This document shows positions 57,243 to 64,000 of a DNA stretch of 64,000 bases, piece by piece. The DNA is from Pseudarthrobacter sp. NBSH8 (GTDB taxonomy: Bacteria; Actinomycetota; Actinomycetes; Actinomycetales; Micrococcaceae): NCBI RefSeq assembly GCF_014217545.1, contig NZ_CP043178.1, positions 682,001 through 746,000 of the forward strand, read 5' to 3'. Each line of letters opens with the position of its first letter. The stretch's first letter is position 1. Below the pieces are notes generated by a model. That model worked only from the letters and a program-made list of their open reading frames with translations, was not told the origin of the DNA and made no database searches. The translations under genes were made by a program, and so were the position numbers.

Positions 57243-58619
57243 ATGAGCGCAACGAGCAATCTCATTGATGACGCCCCGCTTACCAATTTCCACAAGAAGC
57301 TGACTTTCTTCGCCTCAGGCGGTCCCTTCATTGACGGCTATGCGCTGTCAATCATCGGCATCGCCTTGATCACTATGACCCCCGGCCTGCACCTGAGCAC
57401 CGTGGAAATCGGCATGATCGGTGCAGCGAGCCTGGTCGGCATTTTCTTCGGCGGGGCCATCTTCGGCTGGCTGACGGACAAGATCGGCCGGCACAAGATG
57501 TACATCGCCGACCTCATCGCCCTGGCAGTGTTCTCCGGCCTGAACGCCTTCGCCACCGAAATCTGGCAGGTTGTCCTCTGCCGGTTCCTCCTGGGCGCTG
57601 CCATCGGCGCTGACTATCCGATTGCCACCTCGCTCCTTGCAGAGTTCCTCCCGAAGAAGCACCGTGGTCGTCTCCTGGGTGCAACCTTCGTGGTCTGGGC
57701 GATCGGCGCAGCAACTGCCTACGCCGTCGGATACCTGCTCCGCGACACGGGTCCCGACGTCTGGCGCATCATGGTTGGCAGCCCGGCGATCTTCGCCGTC
57801 GTCACCCTGCTTTGCCGGCTCGGAACTCCTGAGTCCCCGCGCTGGCTGCTCTCCCGCGGCCGCCGTGATGAGGCGGAAGCCATCATCAAGAAGGTTTACG
57901 GCCAGCAGTACAGCCTCGCCGACATTGCCTCAGACAGCCAAGGTCCTGCCAAGCAGGGAAAGTTCCTGGACATCTTCAGGGGACAGGCATGGAAGCGCAC
58001 CCTCTTTGTCTCCATCTTCTGGACAGCCCAGGTGGTCCCGCTCTTCGCGGTCTATACGTTCGCCCCGGACCTGCTCGCCTCCATGGGCATGACGGGTGAC
58101 GCCAATCTATATGGTGGTTCCTTCCTGATCTCCATGCTGTTTGTGGTGGGCGGCATTCCGGGTTTGTGGCTCGTAGAAAAGATCGGTCGCCGGAAGCTGC
58201 TCCTGTGGAGCTTTGGCATCATCGTCGTTGCACTGGCTATTCCCGCATTCATCCCGAATGTCCAGGCCGCGCCGCTGTTTATCGCCCTTGCAATATTCGC
58301 CCTCGCCTCCGGCGCATCCAGCTTCCTTGAGGTTGTCTACCCCAACGAGCTCTTCCCCACGGAGGTCCGTGCCACGGCAGTCGGCTTCGGAACGGCCATC
58401 AGTCGTGTGGGCTCGGCAGCCAGCACGTACCTGATGCCGGTCGCAATCATCAGCTTCGGAGCTGCCGGCTCGCTGCTCATCGGTGCTGCCATCTCCCTGG
58501 TGGGCTTGGTGGCGACGTTCCTGCTTGCGCCCGAAACTGCCAACAAATCCCTCGCCGAACTCACCACGGAAAATAAGCCGGTAGCTACCGAAACCAACAA
58601 AGAAGGATCACTCGTATGA
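57243..58619 (+). CDS. MFS transporter linked to a ureohydrolase
   Basis: A 458-residue major facilitator of the sugar-porter/metabolite:H+ symporter type with 12 predicted helices. Motif A GWLTDKIGRHKMY lies after helix 2 and a second copy (VEKIGRRKLLLW) after helix 8; LAEFLPKKHRGRLLG and NELFPTEVRATAVG are family signatures. It overlaps the agmatinase-like gene by 4 bases, so the substrate is probably a guanidino compound such as agmatine or 4-guanidinobutyrate, by context only. The 172 bases before the ATG form the PucR-divergent control region. Confidence 0.88.
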   Translation: MSATSNLIDDAPLTNFHKKLTFFASGGPFIDGYALSIIGIALITMTPGLHLSTVEIGMIGAASLVGIFFGGAIFGWLTDKIGRHKMYIADLIALAVFSGLNAFATEIWQVVLCRFLLGAAIGADYPIATSLLAEFLPKKHRGRLLGATFVVWAIGAATAYAVGYLLRDTGPDVWRIMVGSPAIFAVVTLLCRLGTPESPRWLLSRGRRDEAEAIIKKVYGQQYSLADIASDSQGPAKQGKFLDIFRGQAWKRTLFVSIFWTAQVVPLFAVYTFAPDLLASMGMTGDANLYGGSFLISMLFVVGGIPGLWLVEKIGRRKLLLWSFGIIVVALAIPAFIPNVQAAPLFIALAIFALASGASSFLEVVYPNELFPTEVRATAVGFGTAISRVGSAASTYLMPVAIISFGAAGSLLIGAAISLVGLVATFLLAPETANKSLAELTTENKPVATETNKEGSLV

Positions 58620-59614
58620 CCACGCACAAGCCCATCGGTCCCGTCGATGCAACGAAGGTACCCCGCTACGCCGGGCTCGGAACCTTCGCCCGGCTCCCGC
58701 AAATCGACCGGGTACCGGACTACGACATTGCCATCGTAGGCGTACCGTTCGACGGCGGCACCTCCTTCCGCCCCGGCGCCCGCTTCGGGCCCGCTGCAGT
58801 CCGTGAAGCGTCCAGGCTGCTGCGCCCCGGCTACCACCCCGAACTCGACGTCGAGCCCGTGTACGAAGCCCAGGTGGTAGACGCCGGCGACATCGCCTGC
58901 ACGCCCTACGACATCACCCGCGCAGTCCTCGAAATCGAAGAGCAGGCACGGCCCCTGATCAGCGAGGACAAGCGACTCATCGCCATCGGCGGGGACCACA
59001 CCATCGCCCTTCCCATGCTGCGCGCACTGAACCAAGTGCACGGTCCCGTGGCCCTGCTGCACTTCGACGCTCACCTGGATACCTGGGACACCTACTTCGA
59101 CCAGCCGATCACACACGGAACGATCTTCCGCCGGGCCTTCGAAGAGGGACTGCTAGTTGAGGACAAGTCCATGCACGTGGGTATCCGCGGGCCTGTCTAT
59201 GACCGTGACGACTTCCTGCGGGACCACGAGTTCGGCTTCCAGATCATCCGCTGCTCGGATTTGGACGTAATTGGTGTCCCCGCCGCCATCCAGCGGATTA
59301 AGGAGCGTCTGGGTGATACGCCGGTCTACGTTTCCATCGACATTGATGTGCTGGACCCGTCCTACGCTCCTGGCACCGGAACACCGGAGATGGGCGGTCT
59401 GCACTCCCGTGAGCTGCTTGCCCTCTTGAGAGGCCTGAACGGTATCAACATCGTGGGGGCCGATGTCGTCGAGGTAGCCCCTGCGTACGACCACGCAGAC
59501 ATCACTACTCTCGCGGCCGCAACCCTGGTCTTTGATCTGCTCGGACTGATGGTGAACCGTTCCAAGGGAGTGACCATCAGAGGCGCCGAAGCGCTGGAAG
59601 CCGCGGCCGTTTAG
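58616..59614 (+). CDS. Agmatinase/guanidinobutyrase-type ureohydrolase
   Basis: A 332-residue manganese enzyme. Metal ligands are present: GGDHT (His128), FDAHLD (Asp151, His153, Asp155) and SIDIDVLDPSYAPGTG near residue 240. The loop GVPFDGGTSFRPGARFGP (42-59) and THGTIFRRAFEEG fit agmatinase or guanidinobutyrase. The family hydrolyses a guanidino group to urea and an amine. Guanidinobutyrase is known from an Arthrobacter strain, so this is a real alternative to agmatinase; the sequence does not decide. ATG 58616 overlaps the transporter stop. Confidence 0.87.
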   Translation: MTTHKPIGPVDATKVPRYAGLGTFARLPQIDRVPDYDIAIVGVPFDGGTSFRPGARFGPAAVREASRLLRPGYHPELDVEPVYEAQVVDAGDIACTPYDITRAVLEIEEQARPLISEDKRLIAIGGDHTIALPMLRALNQVHGPVALLHFDAHLDTWDTYFDQPITHGTIFRRAFEEGLLVEDKSMHVGIRGPVYDRDDFLRDHEFGFQIIRCSDLDVIGVPAAIQRIKERLGDTPVYVSIDIDVLDPSYAPGTGTPEMGGLHSRELLALLRGLNGINIVGADVVEVAPAYDHADITTLAAATLVFDLLGLMVNRSKGVTIRGAEALEAAAV

Positions 59615-59627
59615 GCACCCCAACTTG

Positions 59628-59653
59628 CTGGCCCGCGGACTCCCGTGGGCCAG
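59628..59653 (+). terminator. Hairpin after the ureohydrolase gene
   Basis: CTGGCCCGCGG / CCGTGGGCCAG with a 4-base loop, 13 bases after the stop; no T-tract, so termination strength is unclear. The rest of 59654-59838 shows no gene. Confidence 0.5.
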
Positions 59654-59838
59654 GAAGGGCACTGGAACGGGCCTCGAATACAAGCCCGTGAGCGGTTGGG
59701 TTGCCACTGCCCGACCTGGACTGGGCTGCCTCGTCGAATCTTCGGTCACAAGATGGGCCGGCCTGCAGGATCCAAGAGCGGCGAGTTCCTTTCAAAAATA
59801 TTCGAAAATCCCGTCTGGTTTCGGCGTCCAACCCTTAG

Positions 59839-59912
59839 GATCGGGAAAGTGCCGGTAGGCGCCACCTGACCGGCGGATTTCCACCCGCCTTGCCGATTGC
59901 GGGGGACCGATC
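59839..59912 (+). ncRNA. Candidate structured leader of the GH26 gene
   Basis: GATCGG (59839-59844) pairs with CCGATC (59907-59912), enclosing hairpin A (GCCGGT 59851-59856 / ACCGGC 59869-59874) and hairpin B (GGCGG 59872-59876 / CCGCC 59885-59889). A and B share bases 59872-59874, so they compete. The purine-rich GCGGGGGA ribosome site lies inside the closing stem, 3 bases before the start codon region. This is riboswitch-like or RNA-switch-like, but I do not recognise a known class. Confidence 0.4.
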
Positions 59913-59915
59913 GCC

Positions 59916-61143
59916 ATGCTCAAAACCTTGAAATCCATCGCGGCAGTGGTTGGGCTGGGTCTGGCTTTGGGACTGATGCCGGCCCAGGCAGCCCAGGCAG
60001 CGCCTGCCACCGGCCGGATCTCACTCAGCCCGGCCACTGGACCGGCAGGATCCGCCGTCACAGTCAGCGGAACGGGGTTCAAAGCCTCCACCACGGGGAC
60101 GGTGATCGCCGGTGCCACGACTTTTCCCATCAAAACGGCAGCCTCGGGTGCCTTCAGCACGTCGATCACCATCCCGTCCGCAGCCACGGGATCGTTGACC
60201 ATCACGGCCAAGACCTCGTCTGTCGAGGCGTCTTCGGTGTTCACAGTGACCACACCGGACGCTGCGCTCTCTCCAGTCGGCACCGCCGCACTTCGGTTCG
60301 GGGTGGCCACGGCCGGCGGCCCACTGGCCAGCGGCGAACTGGATGACGTGGCGCAACTGGCCGGCGAAAGCCCGTCCACCATTCTTTTTTACAAGGACTT
60401 CCTCCAGGCGCCCCCCCATTACCGAAATGAACTCCGTCCGGGCACGAGGCGCCGTTCCGCTCATTACCTGGGAACCCTGGGCCTGGGGCGGTGGAACGGA
60501 ACAGCCGGCATACTCCCTTGACCGAATTGCCGCCGGCGACTTTGACGCCCACATCACGCAGTGGGGCCAGGCGCTCGCTGCCTGGGGCCACCCGGTCCAG
60601 CTCAGGTTCGCCCATGAGATGAACGGAAACTGGTATCCGTGGGCCGAAGGCGTCAACGGCAATCAGGCCGGTGACTACGTAAGTGCCTGGCGTCATGTTC
60701 ACGACGTTGTTGCTGCCACTGGCGCCGGCAACGTGTCCTGGGTCTGGAGCCCGAGTGTTCCGTACTACGGGTCCACCGATCTCGCCGGCCTCTTTCCCGG
60801 TGTCGGATACGTGGATGTTGTAGCCCTCGACGGGTATAACTGGGGCACCTCCGCTTCATGGAGCGGCTGGATATCGCCGCAGGATCTCTTCGCTCCGGGC
60901 ATAGCCCAGTTGCGTGCTCTGGCACCCGGAGTTCCCATCCTGATCAGCGAGACGGCTTCCAGCGAGGCAGGCGGCAACAAGGCTGCCTGGAACGCCGGGC
61001 TCGTGTCCTATCTTGCCGCCCAGCCCGATGTGGTGGGCTTCGTTTGGTTCCATCTCCAGAAGGAAACCGACTGGCGCATCAACAGCAGCGCCACCTCAGC
61101 CTCCGCATTCAAGTCCGCACTTGAGGCGCGCCGGACTCCCTGA
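59916..61143 (+). pseudogene. Secreted GH26 glycoside hydrolase, frameshifted at a C7 tract
   Basis: The first frame (59916-60521) gives a signal peptide (cleavage near AAQAAPA), an IPT/Ig-like domain (about 32-110) and the start of a GH26 barrel (TAALRFGVATAGG ... FYKDFLQAPP). After a run of seven C (60411-60417) it goes out of frame. The second frame resumes at once (ITEMNSVRARGAVPLITWEP) and runs to TGA 61141-61143, with acid/base Glu in RFAHEMNGNWYPW and nucleophile Glu in ILISETASSE. Six C instead of seven restores one about 408-residue enzyme. Both halves look conserved, so this may be a recent mutation, phase variation or base-call error. Likely substrate is a beta-mannan or a related cell-surface glycan. 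Confidence 0.85.
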
Positions 61144-61337
61144 CTCAATGCTCAATCTCCCGGTGATCAAGGACGCGCCTTGCTGTTCCGGCCGCGCCTT
61201 GGACAAATCCTGCAGAGGGCGAAGCAACGAAATCTGTCTGGTCGGCCACACTATTGCCCAAGTAGCGGCATGATGACCTAAACTGCTTCACTGAGGCGCC
61301 TGAAATGGTGCCGTGCAGCGACGAAAGTGAACATGCC

Positions 61338-61640
61338 ATGGCTACCGATTACGACGCTCCACGCAAGACCGACGACGAGGCCTCTGCCGAGTCGCTGGAA
61401 GCGCTGCAGGCCTCCCGCAGCGGCAATGCCCAGACCGCAGTCATCGACGTCGACGAGACCGACACCGCCGAAGGCATCGACCTGCCCGGAGCCGATCTCT
61501 CCGGCGAAGAACTGACCGTCATTGTTGTTCCCGAACAGTCCGATGAATTCACTTGCGCATCATGTTTCCTGGTCCGCCACCGGTCACAGGTTGCGCGCGA
61601 AAAGAACGGCATGAAGTACTGCATCGAGTGTGAAGGCTGA
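61338..61640 (+). CDS. DUF4193 small zinc-ribbon-like protein
   Basis: A 100-residue actinobacterial protein from ATG 61338. The first two thirds are acidic (DVDETDTAEGID), and the C-terminal part carries CASC and CIEC pairs (about residues 73-99) typical of the DUF4193 family. No function is known; it is widespread in actinobacteria. It stands alone between a secreted hydrolase and a secreted small protein. Confidence 0.85.
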   Translation: MATDYDAPRKTDDEASAESLEALQASRSGNAQTAVIDVDETDTAEGIDLPGADLSGEELTVIVVPEQSDEFTCASCFLVRHRSQVAREKNGMKYCIECEG

Positions 61641-61644
61641 AGTC

Positions 61645-61676
61645 CCGGCGCCAGCCCCCCCGGTGGGGCGCGCCGG
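61645..61676 (+). terminator. Possible terminator after the DUF4193 gene
   Basis: Imperfect GC-rich hairpin CCGGCG-(CCA)-GCCCC / GGGGC-(G)-CGCCGG, 5 bases after the stop, followed by TCGTTATTAT. Weak call. Confidence 0.45.
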
Positions 61677-61877
61677 CGTCGTTATTATCCATAACGGCAA
61701 GGTGCAGAAACGGCGTTAATAGTGTTTCGTTGGCCCCGTAAAGTGCCTCAGAATTACGCTCGCGTGACCGGAACCAAACCCGATTAACGGTTCCGCGCCG
61801 AAGCGGCAACAACCCTGTTGAGTAGCCCCGGAGACTCCTAGGCTTGAGCTACCTAATCACTCGAAGGGTGGCCCACA

Positions 61878-62426
61878 ATGAAAAAGATTCATACGTGGCT
61901 GACAGTCATTTTGATGACTGTTGGATTGGGTTTCCTGGCTCCGGGGCCCGCCTCGGCAACCACATCCTATTGCGGACTTGTATGGGGATCGCTGGCCAAA
62001 TCAAACCCGGCGATGAGCACCGCATCAGTAACCAACGTTCGGACGGGGCAGCACTACTGCTTCGACCGGATGGTGGTTGATCTCAACGGCCCTGTGGCCG
62101 GCTACACTGCCCGTTACGTTCCCGTAGTGGTCCAGGATGGTTCAGGTTTCAGTATCCCCCTGCTGGGCAGCGCATTCCTCCAGGTGACTGTGAACGCGCC
62201 TTCCTACGACAGCAACTACAACGTCACATACAGCCCGGCAGCCAAGGCCGAACTGTCGAACGTTTCGGGATACCAGACCTTCCGTCAGGTAGCGTACGCA
62301 GGCAGCTTTGAAGGCTACACAAGCATCGGCCTCGGCGTCCGTGCACGGCTCCCGTTCCGGGTATTCACCCTGGACGGACCGGGCTCCGGGTCGCGCATGG
62401 TGGTGGACGTAGCGCACTTCTGGTGA
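61878..62426 (+). CDS. Secreted AMIN-like domain protein
   Basis: A 182-residue exported protein. Signal peptide MKKIHTWLTVILMTVGLGFL ends near PASA-TT. The mature part resembles the AMIN-like domain of actinobacterial secreted proteins: YCFDRMVVDLNGP, YTARYVPVVVQDGSG, FRQVAYAGSFEGYTSIGLGVRARLPFRVF and the terminal RMVVDVAHFW. Two cysteines (near 33 and 58) may form a disulfide. GAAGGGTGG lies upstream of ATG 61878. Such domains may bind cell-wall or surface glycans; no partner is visible. Confidence 0.85.
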   Translation: MKKIHTWLTVILMTVGLGFLAPGPASATTSYCGLVWGSLAKSNPAMSTASVTNVRTGQHYCFDRMVVDLNGPVAGYTARYVPVVVQDGSGFSIPLLGSAFLQVTVNAPSYDSNYNVTYSPAAKAELSNVSGYQTFRQVAYAGSFEGYTSIGLGVRARLPFRVFTLDGPGSGSRMVVDVAHFW

Positions 62427-62478
62427 CCGGCGGTTCGCTGCTGAACCGAAGTTGAGACAAGATCAGGAAACTAAAGAA

Positions 62479-62516
62479 CGGCGCCCTGTTTCGGAGACTT
62501 TCCGTGCAGGGCGCCG
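62479..62516. terminator. Convergent terminator before the APC permease
   Basis: CGGCGCCCTG / CAGGGCGCCG with an 18-base loop between a plus-strand and a minus-strand gene; could serve either direction. Confidence 0.75.
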
Positions 62517-62533
62517 TGCTGTTGTTGGGGCAA

Positions 62534-64000
62534 CTACTCAGGCACCATCAGCGCAGGGGTGTCCCGGCGGATGGTTTCGCCGCGGAAGAACCCCGGGGCG
62601 AGGCGTGCCATGATCACCATCAGCACAGCCCCGAGCGCCAGGATCCCGATGCCCAGGACAAACACCAGCCCAACACCGAAGACCTCGGAGCCGCTGCCGA
62701 ACTCCGGCGCCCAGCTGTCCACGGCTGTCTGCAGGAAAACCACAAACAATCCGACACCGCCCAGCACCGGGCACAGGAGCCGCAGCGCGAAGCTGCGGAC
62801 GCTGCTGAACACGCTGTTCCGGAAGTACCAGGCGCACGCGATGGCGGTCAGGCCGTAGTAGAAGCAGATCATCAGGCCGAGGGCCAGGATGGTGTCGTTC
62901 AGGACGTTTTCGCTGATCACGTGCATCACCGCGTAGAACCCGGCGGACAGGATGCCCGCCGTCACCGTTGCGAAGCCCGGCGTCGAGAAGCGCCTGCTGA
63001 TGTGGCTGAACGGCGCGGGCAGCGCACCGTAGTGGGCCATGGCCAGCAGGCTGCGCGACGGCGACGTGAACGTGGACTGCAGGGACGCTGCCGAACTGGA
63101 CAGCACGGCGAGGGACATCAGGATGGCGAACGGCCCCATGATCGGTGACGCAAGCGCCGTGAAGAGGTTCTCGTGATTCTCGGGGTTGTTCAGCCCCACA
63201 CCCGTATCGCCGACGCCGGCGAACATCATGGTGGCGATGCTCACCAGCAGGTAGATCCCCAGGACAACGACGGCGGTGAGCGTGCCGGCCAGGCCCGCGG
63301 TCTTTTTGCCGTTGGCGGTTTCCTCGTTCACGGTCAGGCACACGTCCCAGCCCCAGTAGACAAAGATCGACAGCGAGATACCCGCGGCGATCTGCCCGAA
63401 CGTCTCGATCCTGGTGACGTCGAACCACCCCCAGCTGAAGGGGATGGCCGTTTCCGATGTGGACCAGTTCGCGAACGCCATGCCGACAAAAAGTACCAGG
63501 ACCAGTAGTTGGAATCCCACGAGTCCGTACTGGACCAGCTTGGTGGTGTGCAGGCCGCGGTAGCTCACCCACACTGCAAGGGCCACAAAAACGAAGCACG
63601 TCAGGACGTTCAACGGCTTATTGTCCGCGAGGTCTGCGAGTTCAGGCGCACCCGTCAGCTGCGACAGGAAGAGATAGAAGAAGTCCACCGCCACGCCCGC
63701 CAGGTTGGACAGGACGATGATGTTGGCGGCAAGGAGTCCCCAGCCGCCCATCCAGCCCACCCAGGGGCCAAACGCTTTGGTGACCCAAGTGAACGTGGTG
63801 CCGCTGTCCGGGGAATCGGCGTTGAGTTCCCGGTAGGCGAGTGACACCAGGATCATGGGGATGAACCCGATCAGGAAAATGACGGGTAGCTGGAGCCCCG
63901 CCTCATTCACCGTGGGGCCAAGGGCGCTGGTCAGCGTGTAGGCCGGCGCGATGGTGGAAATGCCAAGAACGACGACGGCAAGGAGGCCCAGCTGCCCTCC
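62534..64000 (-). CDS. APC superfamily amino acid permease (5' end cut by window)
   Basis: At least 488 residues, open to the window edge. The visible N-terminus reads GQLGLLAVVVLGISTIAPAY and then TLTSALGPTVNEAG, the unwound first helix typical of APC transporters, so the true start lies beyond 64000. Eleven or so membrane helices follow, ending with a polar tail. It is a Na+- or H+-coupled amino acid or polyamine transporter; the substrate is not determinable. Cytoplasmic loop GMAHYGALPAPFSHISRRFS-like text fits the AAT/APA subgroup. Confidence 0.87.
   Translation of the reverse strand, partial: GGQLGLLAVVVLGISTIAPAYTLTSALGPTVNEAGLQLPVIFLIGFIPMILVSLAYRELNADSPDSGTTFTWVTKAFGPWVGWMGGWGLLAANIIVLSNLAGVAVDFFYLFLSQLTGAPELADLADNKPLNVLTCFVFVALAVWVSYRGLHTTKLVQYGLVGFQLLVLVLFVGMAFANWSTSETAIPFSWGWFDVTRIETFGQIAAGISLSIFVYWGWDVCLTVNEETANGKKTAGLAGTLTAVVVLGIYLLVSIATMMFAGVGDTGVGLNNPENHENLFTALASPIMGPFAILMSLAVLSSSAASLQSTFTSPSRSLLAMAHYGALPAPFSHISRRFSTPGFATVTAGILSAGFYAVMHVISENVLNDTILALGLMICFYYGLTAIACAWYFRNSVFSSVRSFALRLLCPVLGGVGLFVVFLQTAVDSWAPEFGSGSEVFGVGLVFVLGIGILALGAVLMVIMARLAPGFFRGETIRRDTPALMVPE

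Noticed and set aside
59839..59912. Assigning the GH26 leader to the ydaO (c-di-AMP), cobalamin or guanidine riboswitch class
   Set aside because: Only short fragments resemble those motifs; the full conserved cores are absent, so it is left as an unclassified candidate.

Overview
The window reads as high-GC chromosomal DNA of an actinobacterium in the Micrococcaceae, most likely Arthrobacter or Pseudarthrobacter. The 16S rRNA text, the GlgE-type glycogen/trehalose pathway, a proteasome activator (Bpa/PafE), CarD, DUF4193, DUF2516 and the phoU-senX3-regX3 layout all point that way. No plasmid, prophage or CRISPR signature was seen. The only recognisable mobile element is one IS110-type transposase gene.

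Layout. 1-1.2 kb: decayed FtsX-type permease. 1.3-7.3 kb: DUF1540 protein, CstA-YbdD pyruvate/peptide transporter, Bpa and small proteins. 7.4-13.6 kb: tRNA-Thr(CGT), secreted TAP-type peptidase, tmk-holB, a MetB-like PLP enzyme, DUF2516 protein and a methyltransferase. 13.7-17.9 kb: gpmA, phoU, senX3-regX3 (phosphate control) and a lipoprotein. 18-22.7 kb: carD, ispD, ispF, cysS, rlmB. 22.8-36.2 kb: glycogen/alpha-glucan block (glgX, glgP, glgE, treS and a fused maltokinase-GlgB gene), with a secreted ribonuclease/barstar pair inserted. 36.2-42.3 kb: a complete 16S-23S-5S operon. 42.3-47.3 kb: SRPBCC protein, a LacI regulator co-transcribed with a GH13 glucosidase, and a GlcD-like FAD oxidase. 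47.3-48.9 kb: IS110-type element. 49-54.2 kb: DUF4032 protein, an orphan MsiK/UgpC-type sugar ABC ATPase and otsB-otsA. 54.4-59.6 kb: DsbA-like protein, tRNA-Thr(TGT), and a PucR regulator divergent from an MFS transporter-ureohydrolase operon. 59.8-64 kb: structured leader plus frameshifted GH26 gene, DUF4193, an AMIN-like secreted protein and a truncated APC permease.

How the genes fit together. Trehalose can be made here in two ways: OtsA/OtsB from UDP-glucose and glucose-6-phosphate, and TreS from maltose. TreS, maltokinase, GlgE and GlgB form the known TreS-Pep2-GlgE-GlgB route from trehalose to branched alpha-glucan, and GlgX and GlgP degrade that polymer. The GH13 glucosidase under a LacI regulator and the MsiK-like ATPase suggest uptake and hydrolysis of alpha-glucosides feeding the same pool. 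The PHO-type direct repeats upstream of phoU, next to senX3-regX3, fit phosphate-starvation control.

Most notable items: the Mak-GlgB gene fusion with a good internal start; a GH26 gene broken exactly at a C7 tract and preceded by a leader that can fold into competing hairpins just upstream of the start; the IS110 element with room for a bridge RNA; a 22-bp-arm inverted repeat between divergent genes; and the RNase-barstar pair inside the glycogen block. All functional calls come from reading the sequence. No database search was run.
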